A stretch of 64,000 bases of DNA from Theocolax elegans. Taxonomy: Eukaryota; Arthropoda; Insecta; Hymenoptera; Cerocephalidae. The stretch is taken from NCBI GenBank assembly GCA_026168455.1, contig CM047429.1:51281027-51345026 (forward strand). Reading direction: 5' to 3'. Below, piece after piece: positions 20,401 through 30,329 of this stretch. Each line of letters begins with the position of its first letter. Position 1 is the stretch's first letter. The notes below the pieces were generated by a model. The model was not told the DNA's origin. It ran no database searches and saw nothing but the letters and a program-made list of their open reading frames with translations. The position numbers were made by a program, and so were the translations under genes.

Positions 20401-21052
20401 TGTTATGTCCTGAATACTAAAAGCTTAATCTAAACAATGACGCCTGTCGCTTAGCCAGGACTCGAACCTAGGGAATGTTTAGGAAAACTAAGAGTATGTT
20501 TTACAGAACATAAACGTATTATCTAGTGGCAGGAAAGAAGGAGAGCTCTTTCCACACTAGTATTAATCAATTATTTTTATATAAATTGAGTACTTACTCA
20601 GTATTTCTTCTCTTGAAGATCTTTGCTTCCTTGTATTTTAAGTAAATGAATAATTAACACTTTGTTTATAATTGATTTAAATATATTATATAATTTATTA
20701 ATTTTACACTTTTACAATATTCTTGATTTCTTTATAATTAGTACTCTCAGTCTTAAACACTTGAGAGACGAGCCGACGCGTGATTCGAACTGCTTAATTG
20801 TAGGTCAACATCTTCAATTTATTGTAAAAGAATGTTTATAAATTATAAAATTAATTTACAAATTTTAGTCGAATATTACCATGATCTCATTTAACAAATC
20901 GCTGAGTTTGCATTTTGACTCTTCGATTCATTGCTAATATCCAGGTCATTTACGAAACTCTACGTTCGCATTCTTTAAGCTGCAGTTGTTAGTTACGACT
21001 TGTTGTCGATTAAAAATTACAAAATTAAAAGTATACGTCTTATGACGTAACA
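20401..21052 (-). repeat. 5' LTR of the env element
   Basis: 652 bp, TG...CA, identical by eye to the other LTR at 9724-10375 over its whole length. Because the element is on the minus strand, this right-hand copy is the promoter-bearing 5' LTR. Transcription would proceed leftward over the leader and the antisense unit at 19799-20093. Confidence 0.95.
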
Positions 21053-21090
21053 AGGATATTAGTAAATAAAAAACTTCTGAAACACTTAAT

Positions 21091-22007
21091 TAACGGTGGT
21101 GCAAGTATTATTTTATTTAAAGAGATTAAAAAAGAGAGAAATTACTTTTTTATTAGTTTTGCAAAAAGTAATTTTGCAGAAATAAATATTATTATTATTA
21201 TTATTATTATTATATAAAATTGTTTCTATTGCTGCAAGACACGGGAAGGATATACATTGTGTATTTAAAGAGAATAAAAAAGTGAGAAATTTATTTTTTA
21301 TCAGTTTTGCAGAAATTAATAAAATTATTAAAACATTATTTATCTATTGCTTGTAGGACATGACAGGACTAGAATTGAAATGTAAATTTGTAAGATACTT
21401 TTTTGAAAAAATGTTTGTTTTCAATTTAAAAGATATTTGTATTTTTCAAAATAAATACTTGTTGATTCTACTTTGACTTCAATACTTTCTACTGCAGAAA
21501 CTTTTTATGGAGATTAAGAAACAATATATAAATATAAACGTTTAATTAAAATACAATTTATGGTATGGTAAAAAATACTTGTCGATTATTCCGCTTTGAT
21601 TTTAGTACTTTCAATAGCAGAAACTACTTATTTGCTAAGCAAAATATATAAAATGTTTAATTATAAAAACAAAAATATATAGAAAAAAGATGTGTTTAAC
21701 AAAAACACAAATTTATGGTATGGTAAAGAATACTTGTCGATTATTCCGCTTTGATTTCAGTACTTTCAATAGCAGAAACTACTTATTTGCTAAGCAAAAT
21801 ATATAAAATGTCTAATTATAAAAACAAAAAATGGTAGAAAAAAGATGGGAGCAAGAATTAAAAATTTTTTTATCAGACATCGTTTTTGAATGTGTGATTG
21901 GAAACCATACTTGCGAAGTTTGACACCTTTGTCGACGGTGTTTTATAAGGTACTTTCTACAGTCACAAATAACGAATAAACGAGTTATTTAAATTTAATC
22001 TGAATAC
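21091..22007. repeat. Right arm of the large inverted repeat
   Basis: Reverse complement of 8392-9196, beginning GTGGTGCAAGTATTATT and ending AATCTGAATACCTAA. It has an extra ~110-bp partial duplication after the (TTA)n run at 21188-21213. The two arms lie ~11.9 kb apart because the SINE and the LTR retroelement sit between them. Without those insertions the arms would be a few hundred bases apart. Confidence 0.8.
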
Positions 22008-22514
22008 CTAATCTCACTATACTATTGCTAAATTACTTATAAACGCATACTTAAATCAATCAACATTTTTAGTACACTGAGTCCAGTTGATTTATTGATA
22101 TTCAACTGTATTTTTTACTATAATTCGCTTAGTTAAATTGAGTGTTTAGAAATATTTAATATGACACCAGAATTTTAAAAAAAATATTTACAATTAAATG
22201 TTGTTACTGTTACAATATCACCCAAGTAAAAACAATTTGTAAAATTTTTATAAAGATTTTATAAATTGTGCTTTATAAAAGTTGTATAAAAAATTGGCCA
22301 TATAAAATTTTATACAAATATAAAATACTTCATAACTTTGTATAAATTGATATTTTATAAATATATTAATAAAATTTTATAAAAGATAGATAAAAAATTT
22401 ACAATTATAATTACATTAAAAAATGCATAAAAATTAATAAATTTTAATTAATTTATTTAAAATATAATGTTTATTCGCATAACATAACGATTTAAAAAAT
22501 TTAAATAAGTAATT
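22008..22514. other. No gene recognised (3' flank of the BEN gene)
   Basis: AT-rich sequence with repeated TATAAAATTTTATA-like stretches around 22230-22400. This is the likely 3' UTR and flank of the minus-strand gene that ends at 22515. Confidence 0.4.
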
Positions 22515-23380
22515 TTAATCTTTATTCTGCTTTAAATTAAAAGCTGCAGTATGTTTCTTCTCCACAGTTTGTCGACTTAGGCTTTGAATAATAATTTGGT
22601 CCTCGACATGAGGCCACTTTTCTTGTTTGGCGTAATGTCGAACAAATGCTAAAATCAATTAAAGAATAAATAATAATAAAATATAAGCATTAATATATAA
22701 TATAATTAGAAATATACATAAAATATCTTGGATACCATTTTGATTCAATCCTCGTCCTTTCCTACCGCGAATAGTGCATATTTTTAGTGCTTTTTCTTTA
22801 AAAACTATTAGTGTGAGTGCTCTAGCAAGAGTTGTTTGCTTCCTTTGCATAGTCCAAGAATTTTTTAACGCGTGTTTATTTACGTATATACCTGATCCAG
22901 TTATAAGTTCTTGTAGCGACTAAAAAATTGTTTTAGAAATACATTGTTTAATCCTCTTTTGTACAGATAACGAATTAAAATTAATTTATCTGTTACATAT
23001 AAAAGAGATCGTTCAAAATTTAAACTAACATGATTTTCTTTATCTTGTTGTTGATATTTTAACGTCCAACATCCATCATCATCATCCTCGTCATCATTAT
23101 CATCATAGTCATATTTTTTTTCCAGTTTTATACTTTTCATTTTAGTAGATTGCGTCAAATTTGAGGTTAAATCAGTCTCTTTTGTTTTAGAACCCTGAAA
23201 AGAATAAATTTAATACTTAATATAATTAAAAATGTATTCATAAATTTTACATAAATTATACTTTACCTTGATACTTCCATCGTCCGAATCACTTGATACT
23301 ATAATAAATGATTTTCTAGCTTTTAATTTAGGTCCTGAAAGGAATGGAGATTTCTATAAAATTAAACAACTTATTTAATT

Positions 23381-23420
<40 letters not shown>

Positions 23421-26371
23421 GCTATTTCACGTCAAATGGTACGATGAAAATTTTAAATCGCTCCAAAATTTGAAAACAGGCTGGAAATATCTTCCAGAAG
23501 ATAGAAAAAAATTTTTAGGTGTTAAAAATAATTTGCCTAAGAGTTATTCCACTATGAAAAATAGAAATTTTTCAATTTTTTAGAAAAGTTGCTATTTTTA
23601 AAGCCATTTATCTCAAAATCTATTGATTTTTTTGAAACAACTTTTGTTCAAAATAATCTTTAGAACTTATCTACCTAGGTTACAATTCTTAATTTTAAAA
23701 TGTCGAAGTGATAGAACACCCGGAAATATTGAATATCAAAAAAAGGCGACCACGCCACAATCGATTTTGATCTAACACCGCTCAAAAGATCACATTTTTC
23801 GAGAGCTTTCGAATGGCGGTGATTAGATTATTGGCCAAGACCGCTGGTGTAAGTTATACCTCATAAACCTCATAAAATCACTAATTTTCATGTATTTTAG
23901 GGCATAACTTACACCAGCGGTCTTGGCCAATAATCTAACCACCGCCATTCGAAAGCTCTCGAAAAATGTGATCTTTTGAGCGGTGTTAGATCAAAATCGA
24001 TTGTGGCGTGGTCGCCTTTTTTGATATTCAATATTTCCGGGTGTTCTATCACTTCGACATTTTAAAATTAAGAATTGTAACCTAGGTAGATAAGTTCTAA
24101 AGATTATTTTGAACAAAAGTTGTTTCTAATGTTTTTTCAAAAAAATCAATAGATTTTGAGATAAATGGCTTTAAAAATAGCAACTTTTCTAAAAAATTGA
24201 AAAATTTCCATTTTTCATAGTGGAATAACTCTTAGGCAAATTATTTTTAACACCTAATAATTTTTTTCTATCTTCCGGAAGATATTTCCAGCCTGTTTTC
24301 AAATTTTGGAGCGATTTAAAATTTTCATCGTACCACTTGACGTGAAATAGCCCATATATATATGCGATATTCCACACGAAGTGGTCCGATCAAAATTTTA
24401 AAATGCACCAAATTTTGGGTACACATTGCAAATATTTTTCAGAAATTTAAAGAAATAGAAAAAATTCACAAAAATTAACATGGTAATTCCCATTTAAATT
24501 TTTAAAAAATTTTCGTGTTTTTTAAATTATTATAACTTTTTACAGAATTGAAGGCATTATAAATGCTACAGACCATTTGAAAGGTATTGCTCCAAGCTTT
24601 CTTTTAGATTTTTGTATAAAAAAATCAATTGTGGCGGCCTTGCACTTTTTTCAAGTTGAATATTGACATGTAGTTTATATAACATTCACTTTGAAATTAT
24701 AAATTTTAACCCAGAAGAATAAATTCCAGACACAAAATTAGCAACGAATGTTACATATAATGTTCTATAGTATTAAATTTGATAGATTTTGAGTTAAATA
24801 ATGGTAAACCCAGGTGGTGTTGAAAAAAACTTGGAAAAATCCACTTTTTGAGGTTAGAATAACTTTGGAGCAAATAGATTCCAGTACCTAAAATTTTTTT
24901 TCTGTATTCTGAAAAATATTTGCAATGTGTACCCAAAATTTGGTGCATATTAAAATTTTGATCGGACCACTTCACGTGGAATACCCCATATATATAATTT
25001 AAAGTATTACTTAATAATATGTTTAATATAAACTAAAATATAGCATCTAAAACAGAATTACTTTAACTTCAGCCTCTTTATTGTCTGAAAATGTGCTAAT
25101 CAGGTTTGAGTAAGGATTCTCTAAATAGTCTAAGCTACTTTCTGTAAAATTATCGAATTGTTTGTTTATATTCATACTCGTACTATCGTCAGGACTACTA
25201 AAGACAATGTTTTTGGTACAGAGTTCTCTATTTTCACTATCCTTACTGCACCCAGCTTTCGATACCATTTTTGTTACTGAGGCGTCATAAGTATCCGCAA
25301 AGCTAGGTGACATATGTTTACTAAAATCTGCAGTAACGGACATATTATAGGATCGTCTTTTGATAGAATTATCTGTGTTTGAAGGCCCATCAGATCGAAT
25401 GATATTTTCCTTTATGAACATTATATTCTATGAAGATTAATAAAAACTGTCGTAATCATTATATCGTCGTGCCTTACGAAGACTAGCATATCTAAATGCT
25501 TTATTAAATGTAAACGTGCTACTCTTCGAAAGACACGACGATATAACAAATGAAATACTATACAAAAATTTTGAATTTTACCTCTTTTACAGTCTGTAGT
25601 GTACGTTGCGTTGAAATAATGTTAATTAATGAATCATCTACATTTGCTTCAATTGCACTTATAACGTCTTGAATTAAATTATTTTTATAATCAATATTTT
25701 TTGAAAGAATAGAAGTATCCGTATTTGGTTTTGAAATTTGCGCATCGAATTGAGGTTTTAACTCTTGCAATATATTCGATGCCATTAAATTTTTAATTTT
25801 TTTCTTCAGCTGATGTTGAGGTTTACTATCCTACATTATAAAATATTAAGCATTATAAGTAATGCATGAATAAACTACTACATAAATAAAAAATAAGCAG
25901 ATTACAATTATCAGCAGATCATCGTTATCAACACATTTTTGATTATTTATGTTTCTCTTATTATTTTTCCGTTTATTTACAAAATCATTCATTAAATTTA
26001 ACAAAACATCCTCGTTTTCTAAAATAATTTGATGAATATTCACAAATTATTGTAATTTATTATATATTAAGTTTTGAGCGATTTAATTTTAAGATAATAT
26101 AAACAATCATTATTTATTATGTAACAATATTTAGGTTATATTTTGAATTATTAAAAAAAATTTAGAAAATTACGAATAATTGATACTTAACTAGATTTTT
26201 TAAGAATTTGTCCTGTATATCTTTCAGCAGATCGAGAATCTTCTGGCCAAAGAAAGGTTATTTTATCATCTTCCTTTATATAATTTTGCTTTTCTGTACA
26301 AATCACCTAATGCTTGTAAATTATGCAATATGAGCTGTCATCGCATTCATTTAATACTGCGATTCATCCAT
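22515..26371 (-). CDS. BEN-domain protein, eight exons
   Basis: Exons on the minus strand with matched phases: 26371-26192, 26018-25906, 25830-25582, 25427-25062, 23353-23267, 23194-22997, 22919-22718, 22648-22515. Exon 1 includes FLWPEDSRSAERYTGQILKK, resembling the Tudor-like N-terminal module of insect BEN proteins. Exon 6 has an acidic run (DDNDDEDDDDG). Exons 7 and 8 form a BEN domain: LQELITGSGIYVNKHALKN, TTLARALTLIVF, GRKGRGLNQNGIQ, then FVRHYAKQEKWP, ending at TAA. BEN domains bind DNA in transcription and insulator complexes, so a nuclear role is inferred. Exon 1 from the ATG at 26369 contains a frame change and an in-frame TAG, so either the true start lies elsewhere or the 5' end is broken. 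Exons 2-8 are open with consensus splice sites. Intron 4 carries two foldback elements. Confidence 0.7.
23419..24353. mobile_element. Foldback element, family B, copy 1 (935-bp palindrome)
   Basis: It begins GGGCTATTTCACGTCAAATG and ends with the near reverse complement. Arms of ~440 bp meet near 23880. It is inserted at the end of a (TA)n run (23385-23418) within intron 4 of the BEN gene. Its termini share a pattern with family A (GGG.TATT.CACGT.AA.TGG), suggesting common recognition, but the interior differs. No coding capacity. Confidence 0.88.
24365..24987. mobile_element. Foldback element, family A, copy 2 (arm deleted)
   Basis: The left terminus is mutated (GCGATATTCCACACG) and the right end GGAATACCCC is intact. 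Most of the left arm is missing relative to the copy at 5835-6829, leaving a ~625-bp element. It lies ~10 bp after family B copy 1 in the same intron. Confidence 0.85.
25459..25546. mobile_element. 88-bp palindromic MITE-like element in an intron of the BEN gene
   Basis: Ends TTATATCGTCGTG / CACGACGATATAA. The inverted repeats extend ~30 bp each with a few mismatches, around a ~28-bp loop. It sits in the intron between exons 25830-25582 and 25427-25062. No target duplication is clear. Confidence 0.65.
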
Positions 26372-26955
26372 TTTGTCTTTGCACGTATAAATTATTGAAA
26401 AGATTTTATCAATCTCTTAAAATACTAAATTTATTTTTATACAAAAATCTATAGATGTGATAGTTTTTTATTTATTTGCTATAATCATGAAAAACAGAAA
26501 CTTCAAGCGGAAAAATTTGATATAACGAATGAATTTTCGAATTATCGATTGACGTTTGTATATTTTTCAAATTAACCTTTTACTGCTATATTAATAGTAC
26601 AAATTATTTATAAAAAATATCTTATCAACGAAGATAAGGTAAATAGATTTTTATAATTATTAATAAAAAAATTAAAATATCAATAATGTAGATAATTTTC
26701 ATCTACTGTCAAAGTGTTAATCTTTAGAACTTTGACATTCCTCGTACTACTGGGCGTCGATTTGCAAGGGAACAGGAAGATTGCATTATTCGATCAAGCG
26801 ACAGCTTTAACGACCTTGAAGTTAATTATATGGAATTATGTAAGGTACGGTATCTCTAAAATTGAAAAACAAAATTTGTTCAATCAATTATATTTATTAT
26901 TTATTTGTTACCAAGTATTCATTTTTAGGCACGACCGTTATGCGGGAGAGCCTTA
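26372..26955. other. No gene recognised (5' flank of the BEN gene)
   Basis: AT-rich. A short open stretch near 26714-26860 has no recognisable motif. The BEN-gene promoter would be expected here, but I see no distinctive element. Confidence 0.4.
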
Positions 26956-26959
26956 TATT

Positions 26960-28625
26960 TTTGTTATCGAAAAAAGTGTTGTTCCACGAATATCTCAAAA
27001 AGTTATTACCCGATTTGGCTGAAATTTTGAGGGTAGTAGTTTTCTCTACTTTTAAGAAGGTGCTGGTTCTATTTCCAGCCTCAACAGTGAAGCCATATTA
27101 AAGTTATAACAAAGTTTACATGTCTTTAAATAACGGATTTTTTTCATTCTTCGTACAATATCTCGAAATAGACATCTTCTACGAAAAAAAAATGTAAAGA
27201 CATAAAATATTCACATTAAAAATACGCAGCTTTTTCCCATTTAACATAGTATATTTTTCCCACTATTTTTGACGCTAGATACTCGCAAAGACGTAAATAT
27301 CAGAAAATTGAAAAATAAAAAAATCATTGTTCCACAAATACCTCAAAAAGTTACTATCCGATTTAGCTGAAATCTTGAGGGTAGTTTTCTCTACATATAA
27401 GAAGGTGCTGGTTCTATTTCCAGCAACATCGGCGGAATTATATTTAAGCTATAACAAAGTTTACATTTATCTAAATACGGCTTACATTCATTTTCCGCAC
27501 AATAATTCGAAATGTAGAACTCCTATCAAAAACTTTCTATTACCAAAATGTTTTAATTACAAAGACGGAACTTTTTCCTATGTAACGTAGTACATGATTT
27601 TCCACTATTTTTGGCGCTAGAGACTCGCAAAGTCGCTAATATCATCAATTTGAAAATTAAAACTTTCGATGTTTCACAAATATCTTGAAAAATTTTCAAC
27701 TCATTTGGCTGAAATTTTGAGGGTAGTTTTCTCTACTTTTAAGAAGGTGCTGGTTCTATTTCCAGCCTCAACAGTGAAGCCATATTAAAGTTATAACAAA
27801 GTTTACATGTCTTTAAATAACGGATTTTTTTCATTCTTCGTACAATATCTCGAAATAGACATCTTCTACGAAAAAAAATGTAAAGACATAAAATATTCAC
27901 ATTAAAAATACGCAGCTTTTTCCCATTTAACATAGTATATTTTTCCCACTATTTTTGACGCTAGATACTCGCAAAGACGTAAATATCAGAAAATTGAAAA
28001 ATAAAAAAATCATTGTTCCACAAATACCTCAAAAGTTACTATCCGATTTAGCTGAAATCTTGAGGGTAGTTTTCTCTACATATAAGAAGGTGCTGGTTCT
28101 ATTTCCAGCAACATCGGCGGAATTATATTTAAGCTATAACAAAGTTACATTTATCTAAATACGGCTTACATTCATTTTCCGCACAATAATTCGAAATGTA
28201 GAACTCCTATCAAAAACTTTCTATTACCAAAATGTTTTAATTACAAAGACGGAACTTTTTCCTATGTAACGTAGTACATGATTTTCCACTATTTTTGGCG
28301 CTAGAGACTCGCAAAGTCGCTAATATCATCAATTTGAAAATTAAAACTTTCGATGTTTCACAAATATCTTGAAAAATTTTCAACTCATTTGGCTGAAATT
28401 TTGAGGGTAGTTTTCTCTACATATAAGAAGGTGCTGGTTCTATTTCCAGCAACATCGGCGGAATTATATTTAAGCTATAACAAAGTTAGTTTCAATCAAT
28501 TTGGCTGAAATTTTAAGAGTAGTTCCTTTACCCTTCAGATGGTGCTGGTTCTATTTCTAGTAAGATCGATGGCATCATATTTTTGTTCTGCTATAACAAG
28601 GTCGGTAGAACCATATTTCAGCTGT
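26960..28625 (+). repeat. Satellite-like tandem array, ~342-bp monomers in a ~686-bp higher-order unit
   Basis: The landmark GGTGCTGGTTCTATTTCC recurs at 27059, 27404, 27746, 28089 and 28430 (spacing 341-345), with a diverged copy at 28541. Alternate monomers are of two types: one follows the landmark with AGCCTCAACAGTGAAGCC, the other with AGCAACATCGGCGGAATT. Monomers 1 and 3, and 2 and 4, are almost identical, while neighbours differ strongly, so this is a dimeric higher-order repeat present just over twice. It has no coding potential. Confidence 0.88.
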
Positions 28626-29070
28626 AACTAGACGAAAACTTGGTGCTATACTCAATAATCTGGATATTTTCTTTTGAATTATAATGCTTTATCCATTAGT
28701 TTTTTCATAAGTTTATTTTCGATTAAAAAAAATCAGTATTAATAGTTATTATTGATAATACTATTATTATCTTAAATGCTGTAAAAGAAAAGAAAAAACA
28801 ATAAATTAAATGTTTTTAATAAAAAAAAAATACTTGTTTTTTAAGGAATTGCAATAAATTAGTATATATATATATGTATCAATGAAATAATATCAAACCT
28901 TTGAAATGTAAAAGTAAAAAATAAATAACGTTGGTTGACTTACGATATCTTAATGACATTATGACGAAGGCGAAATCCAATTCGTTTATTTGGATGTTGA
29001 TGCAGCGGGTTATTGAACCATCATAAGTATATTTTGGAAAATAGAGGACGATAATGAAGTAACAAGTAAT
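28626..29070. other. No gene recognised
   Basis: AT-rich spacer with a short (TA)n tract near 28862-28876. Confidence 0.4.
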
Positions 29071-29074
29071 TCCT

Positions 29075-29375
29075 TGTAGTAGGCACTAAATTCAGGTGGT
29101 ACAAACAGACAAGTCAGTCAAGGAGTATTCAATGGTATTGATCCTGAGAAAAAGCCATTGTAAAACGCCAAGTAATAATCAAATTGAGAATCAGAAGAAA
29201 TTTGTCAGCCATTGCCGCTGAATTATTACCTGCAAGTTAGTGAGCGAGATACGTTGAACGGTTACTTGCTAATTATGGTATGAAACCAGTTAGGAGATTC
29301 GGTAAACTGTGTCGTCTCAATGATGAATCGATTTCCCTGGAAAATATAGACGTTTCTTTTAAACTTATAATGAAA
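29075..29375 (+). pseudogene. Coding-like remnant of unknown gene
   Basis: Frames with protein-like composition follow one another with interruptions: NSGGTNRQVSQGVFNGIDPE, then after a one-base shift KRQVIIKLRIRRNLSAIAAE, a TAG TGA pair (or a decayed intron junction), and ARYVERLLANYGMKPVRRFG followed by KLCRLNDESISLENIDVSF. The continuity of sensible sequence across the breaks suggests a decayed exon or exons. I do not recognise the family. Confidence 0.4.
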
Positions 29376-29436
29376 TATAAATAATATATAAATTACTGAA
29401 TTTGATTTATAGATTAGAAGACAGAGTGATAAAGAT

Positions 29437-29694
29437 TGTAACAATGAGACTCATTTGCTACAAATTAAAAAAAAGGAACGGGCGTCAGGTCTTGAACCCG
29501 AGCCCCTTCGGATCCGAAGGCGTTCACGCTACCACTGCGCTACGCCCGCAATTGGTCGTAGCTGTACTTTTCCATGTCTTCTGCCTACCGATACGCGCGC
29601 CATATGCCAAGTGCCGATTCTTGCGCTGGCCGCGTCGGTACTACAGAGCCCTAAGTGACGGGGATCTGTACTCATACAGATCCACCACGTCACA
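29437..29694 (-). mobile_element. Short LTR-like element with tRNA-like sequence (T2)
   Basis: 258 bp, TGTGACG...TTGTTACA on the minus strand, with a 4-bp duplication AGAT (29433-29436 and 29695-29698). About 90% identical by eye to 49326-49584. It contains a tRNA-like cloverleaf: a 7-bp acceptor GCGGGCG/CGCCCGT, a D-arm with TAGCGCAGTGGTAGCG, a T-arm TCGGG-TTCAAGA-CCTGA with five pairs, and an anticodon-loop-like CTTCGGA (Arg TCG type). The anticodon stem does not pair normally but lies in a strong CCTTCG/CGAAGG hairpin. A T8 run after the tRNA-like part could terminate Pol III. TG...CA ends and a 4-bp TSD suggest a solo LTR or TRIM-like unit. Confidence 0.65.
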
Positions 29695-29698
29695 AGAT

Positions 29699-30329
29699 AT
29701 ATCTATAGTCGATGTCATCAAATATACTGAACAATATAAAAACACAAGCAGCAAACAGTTTTAATAAAACATTCAAACTCCAGAGAAAAAAATAAACATT
29801 ATTAATTTTTTTTATTTTTCAGCTTACCAAGAACCCGAGAAGGGTTCATACAGCTATAAACATTATTATTAATAATAATAAAATAAAATATTATTTTATT
29901 ATATATTACACATTCCAAACTAAATAAACATTAAAAGTAAATTCAATTGTAATAAGTAGATTCAAAGCAAACTATATAAGTATTTTCAGTTCACTTTTAC
30001 AATTTTATAAAACATTTTCCGTTCGAACTATCTATTTTTTTCTCTGAAGTTTGAATTTTCGATTAAAACCGTTTGCTTCTTGTGTCTTCATATTATTCAG
30101 TACATTTGATGACATTGATTTTCGATATATGTTTATCACTTTGTCTCCTAATCTATAAATCAAATTTACTAATTGTTTTATTATACAATTACAGATATAT
30201 TATAAAAAAAAACAAACGAAAATGAAAACTACCTCGTGGTTAGAATAATTCTGGTACATGCCTTTGTAATTAGGCATTTCTTTATTCAGGAAATGAATCG
30301 CTAGATAACGAATACTTTGACTGAAATCA
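29699..30329. other. No gene recognised
   Basis: AT-rich sequence with no recognisable coding or repeat structure apart from a short ATTATTATT run near 29862. Confidence 0.4.

Larger units (their letters stand above)
9724..21052 (-). mobile_element. Complete Gypsy-type LTR retroelement with envelope gene (11.3 kb)
   Basis: Two 652-bp LTRs (9724-10375 and 20401-21052), identical by eye, begin TG and end CA and enclose gag, pol (PR-RT-RH-IN order) and env, all on the minus strand. A 5-bp target duplication AGGAT is present at 9719-9723 and 21053-21057. Identical LTRs and an intact duplication mean a very recent insertion. The pol frame is nevertheless interrupted by two net one-base shifts (near 15040 and near 13910), each beside a short A run, so consensus errors are as likely as real mutations. 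The element landed next to SINE copy 2, inside a pre-existing inverted repeat. An antisense gene-like unit lies in the leader at 19799-20093. Confidence 0.95.

Noticed and set aside
25459..25546. Possible riboswitch or microRNA hairpin in the BEN-gene intron
   Set aside because: Inverted ends TTATATCGTCG and the mirror-like arms fit a small palindromic transposon better. No independent evidence for an RNA.
26960..28625. CRISPR-like direct repeats
   Set aside because: Eukaryotic sequence with contiguous ~342-bp monomers and no short repeat-spacer pattern. It is a satellite array.
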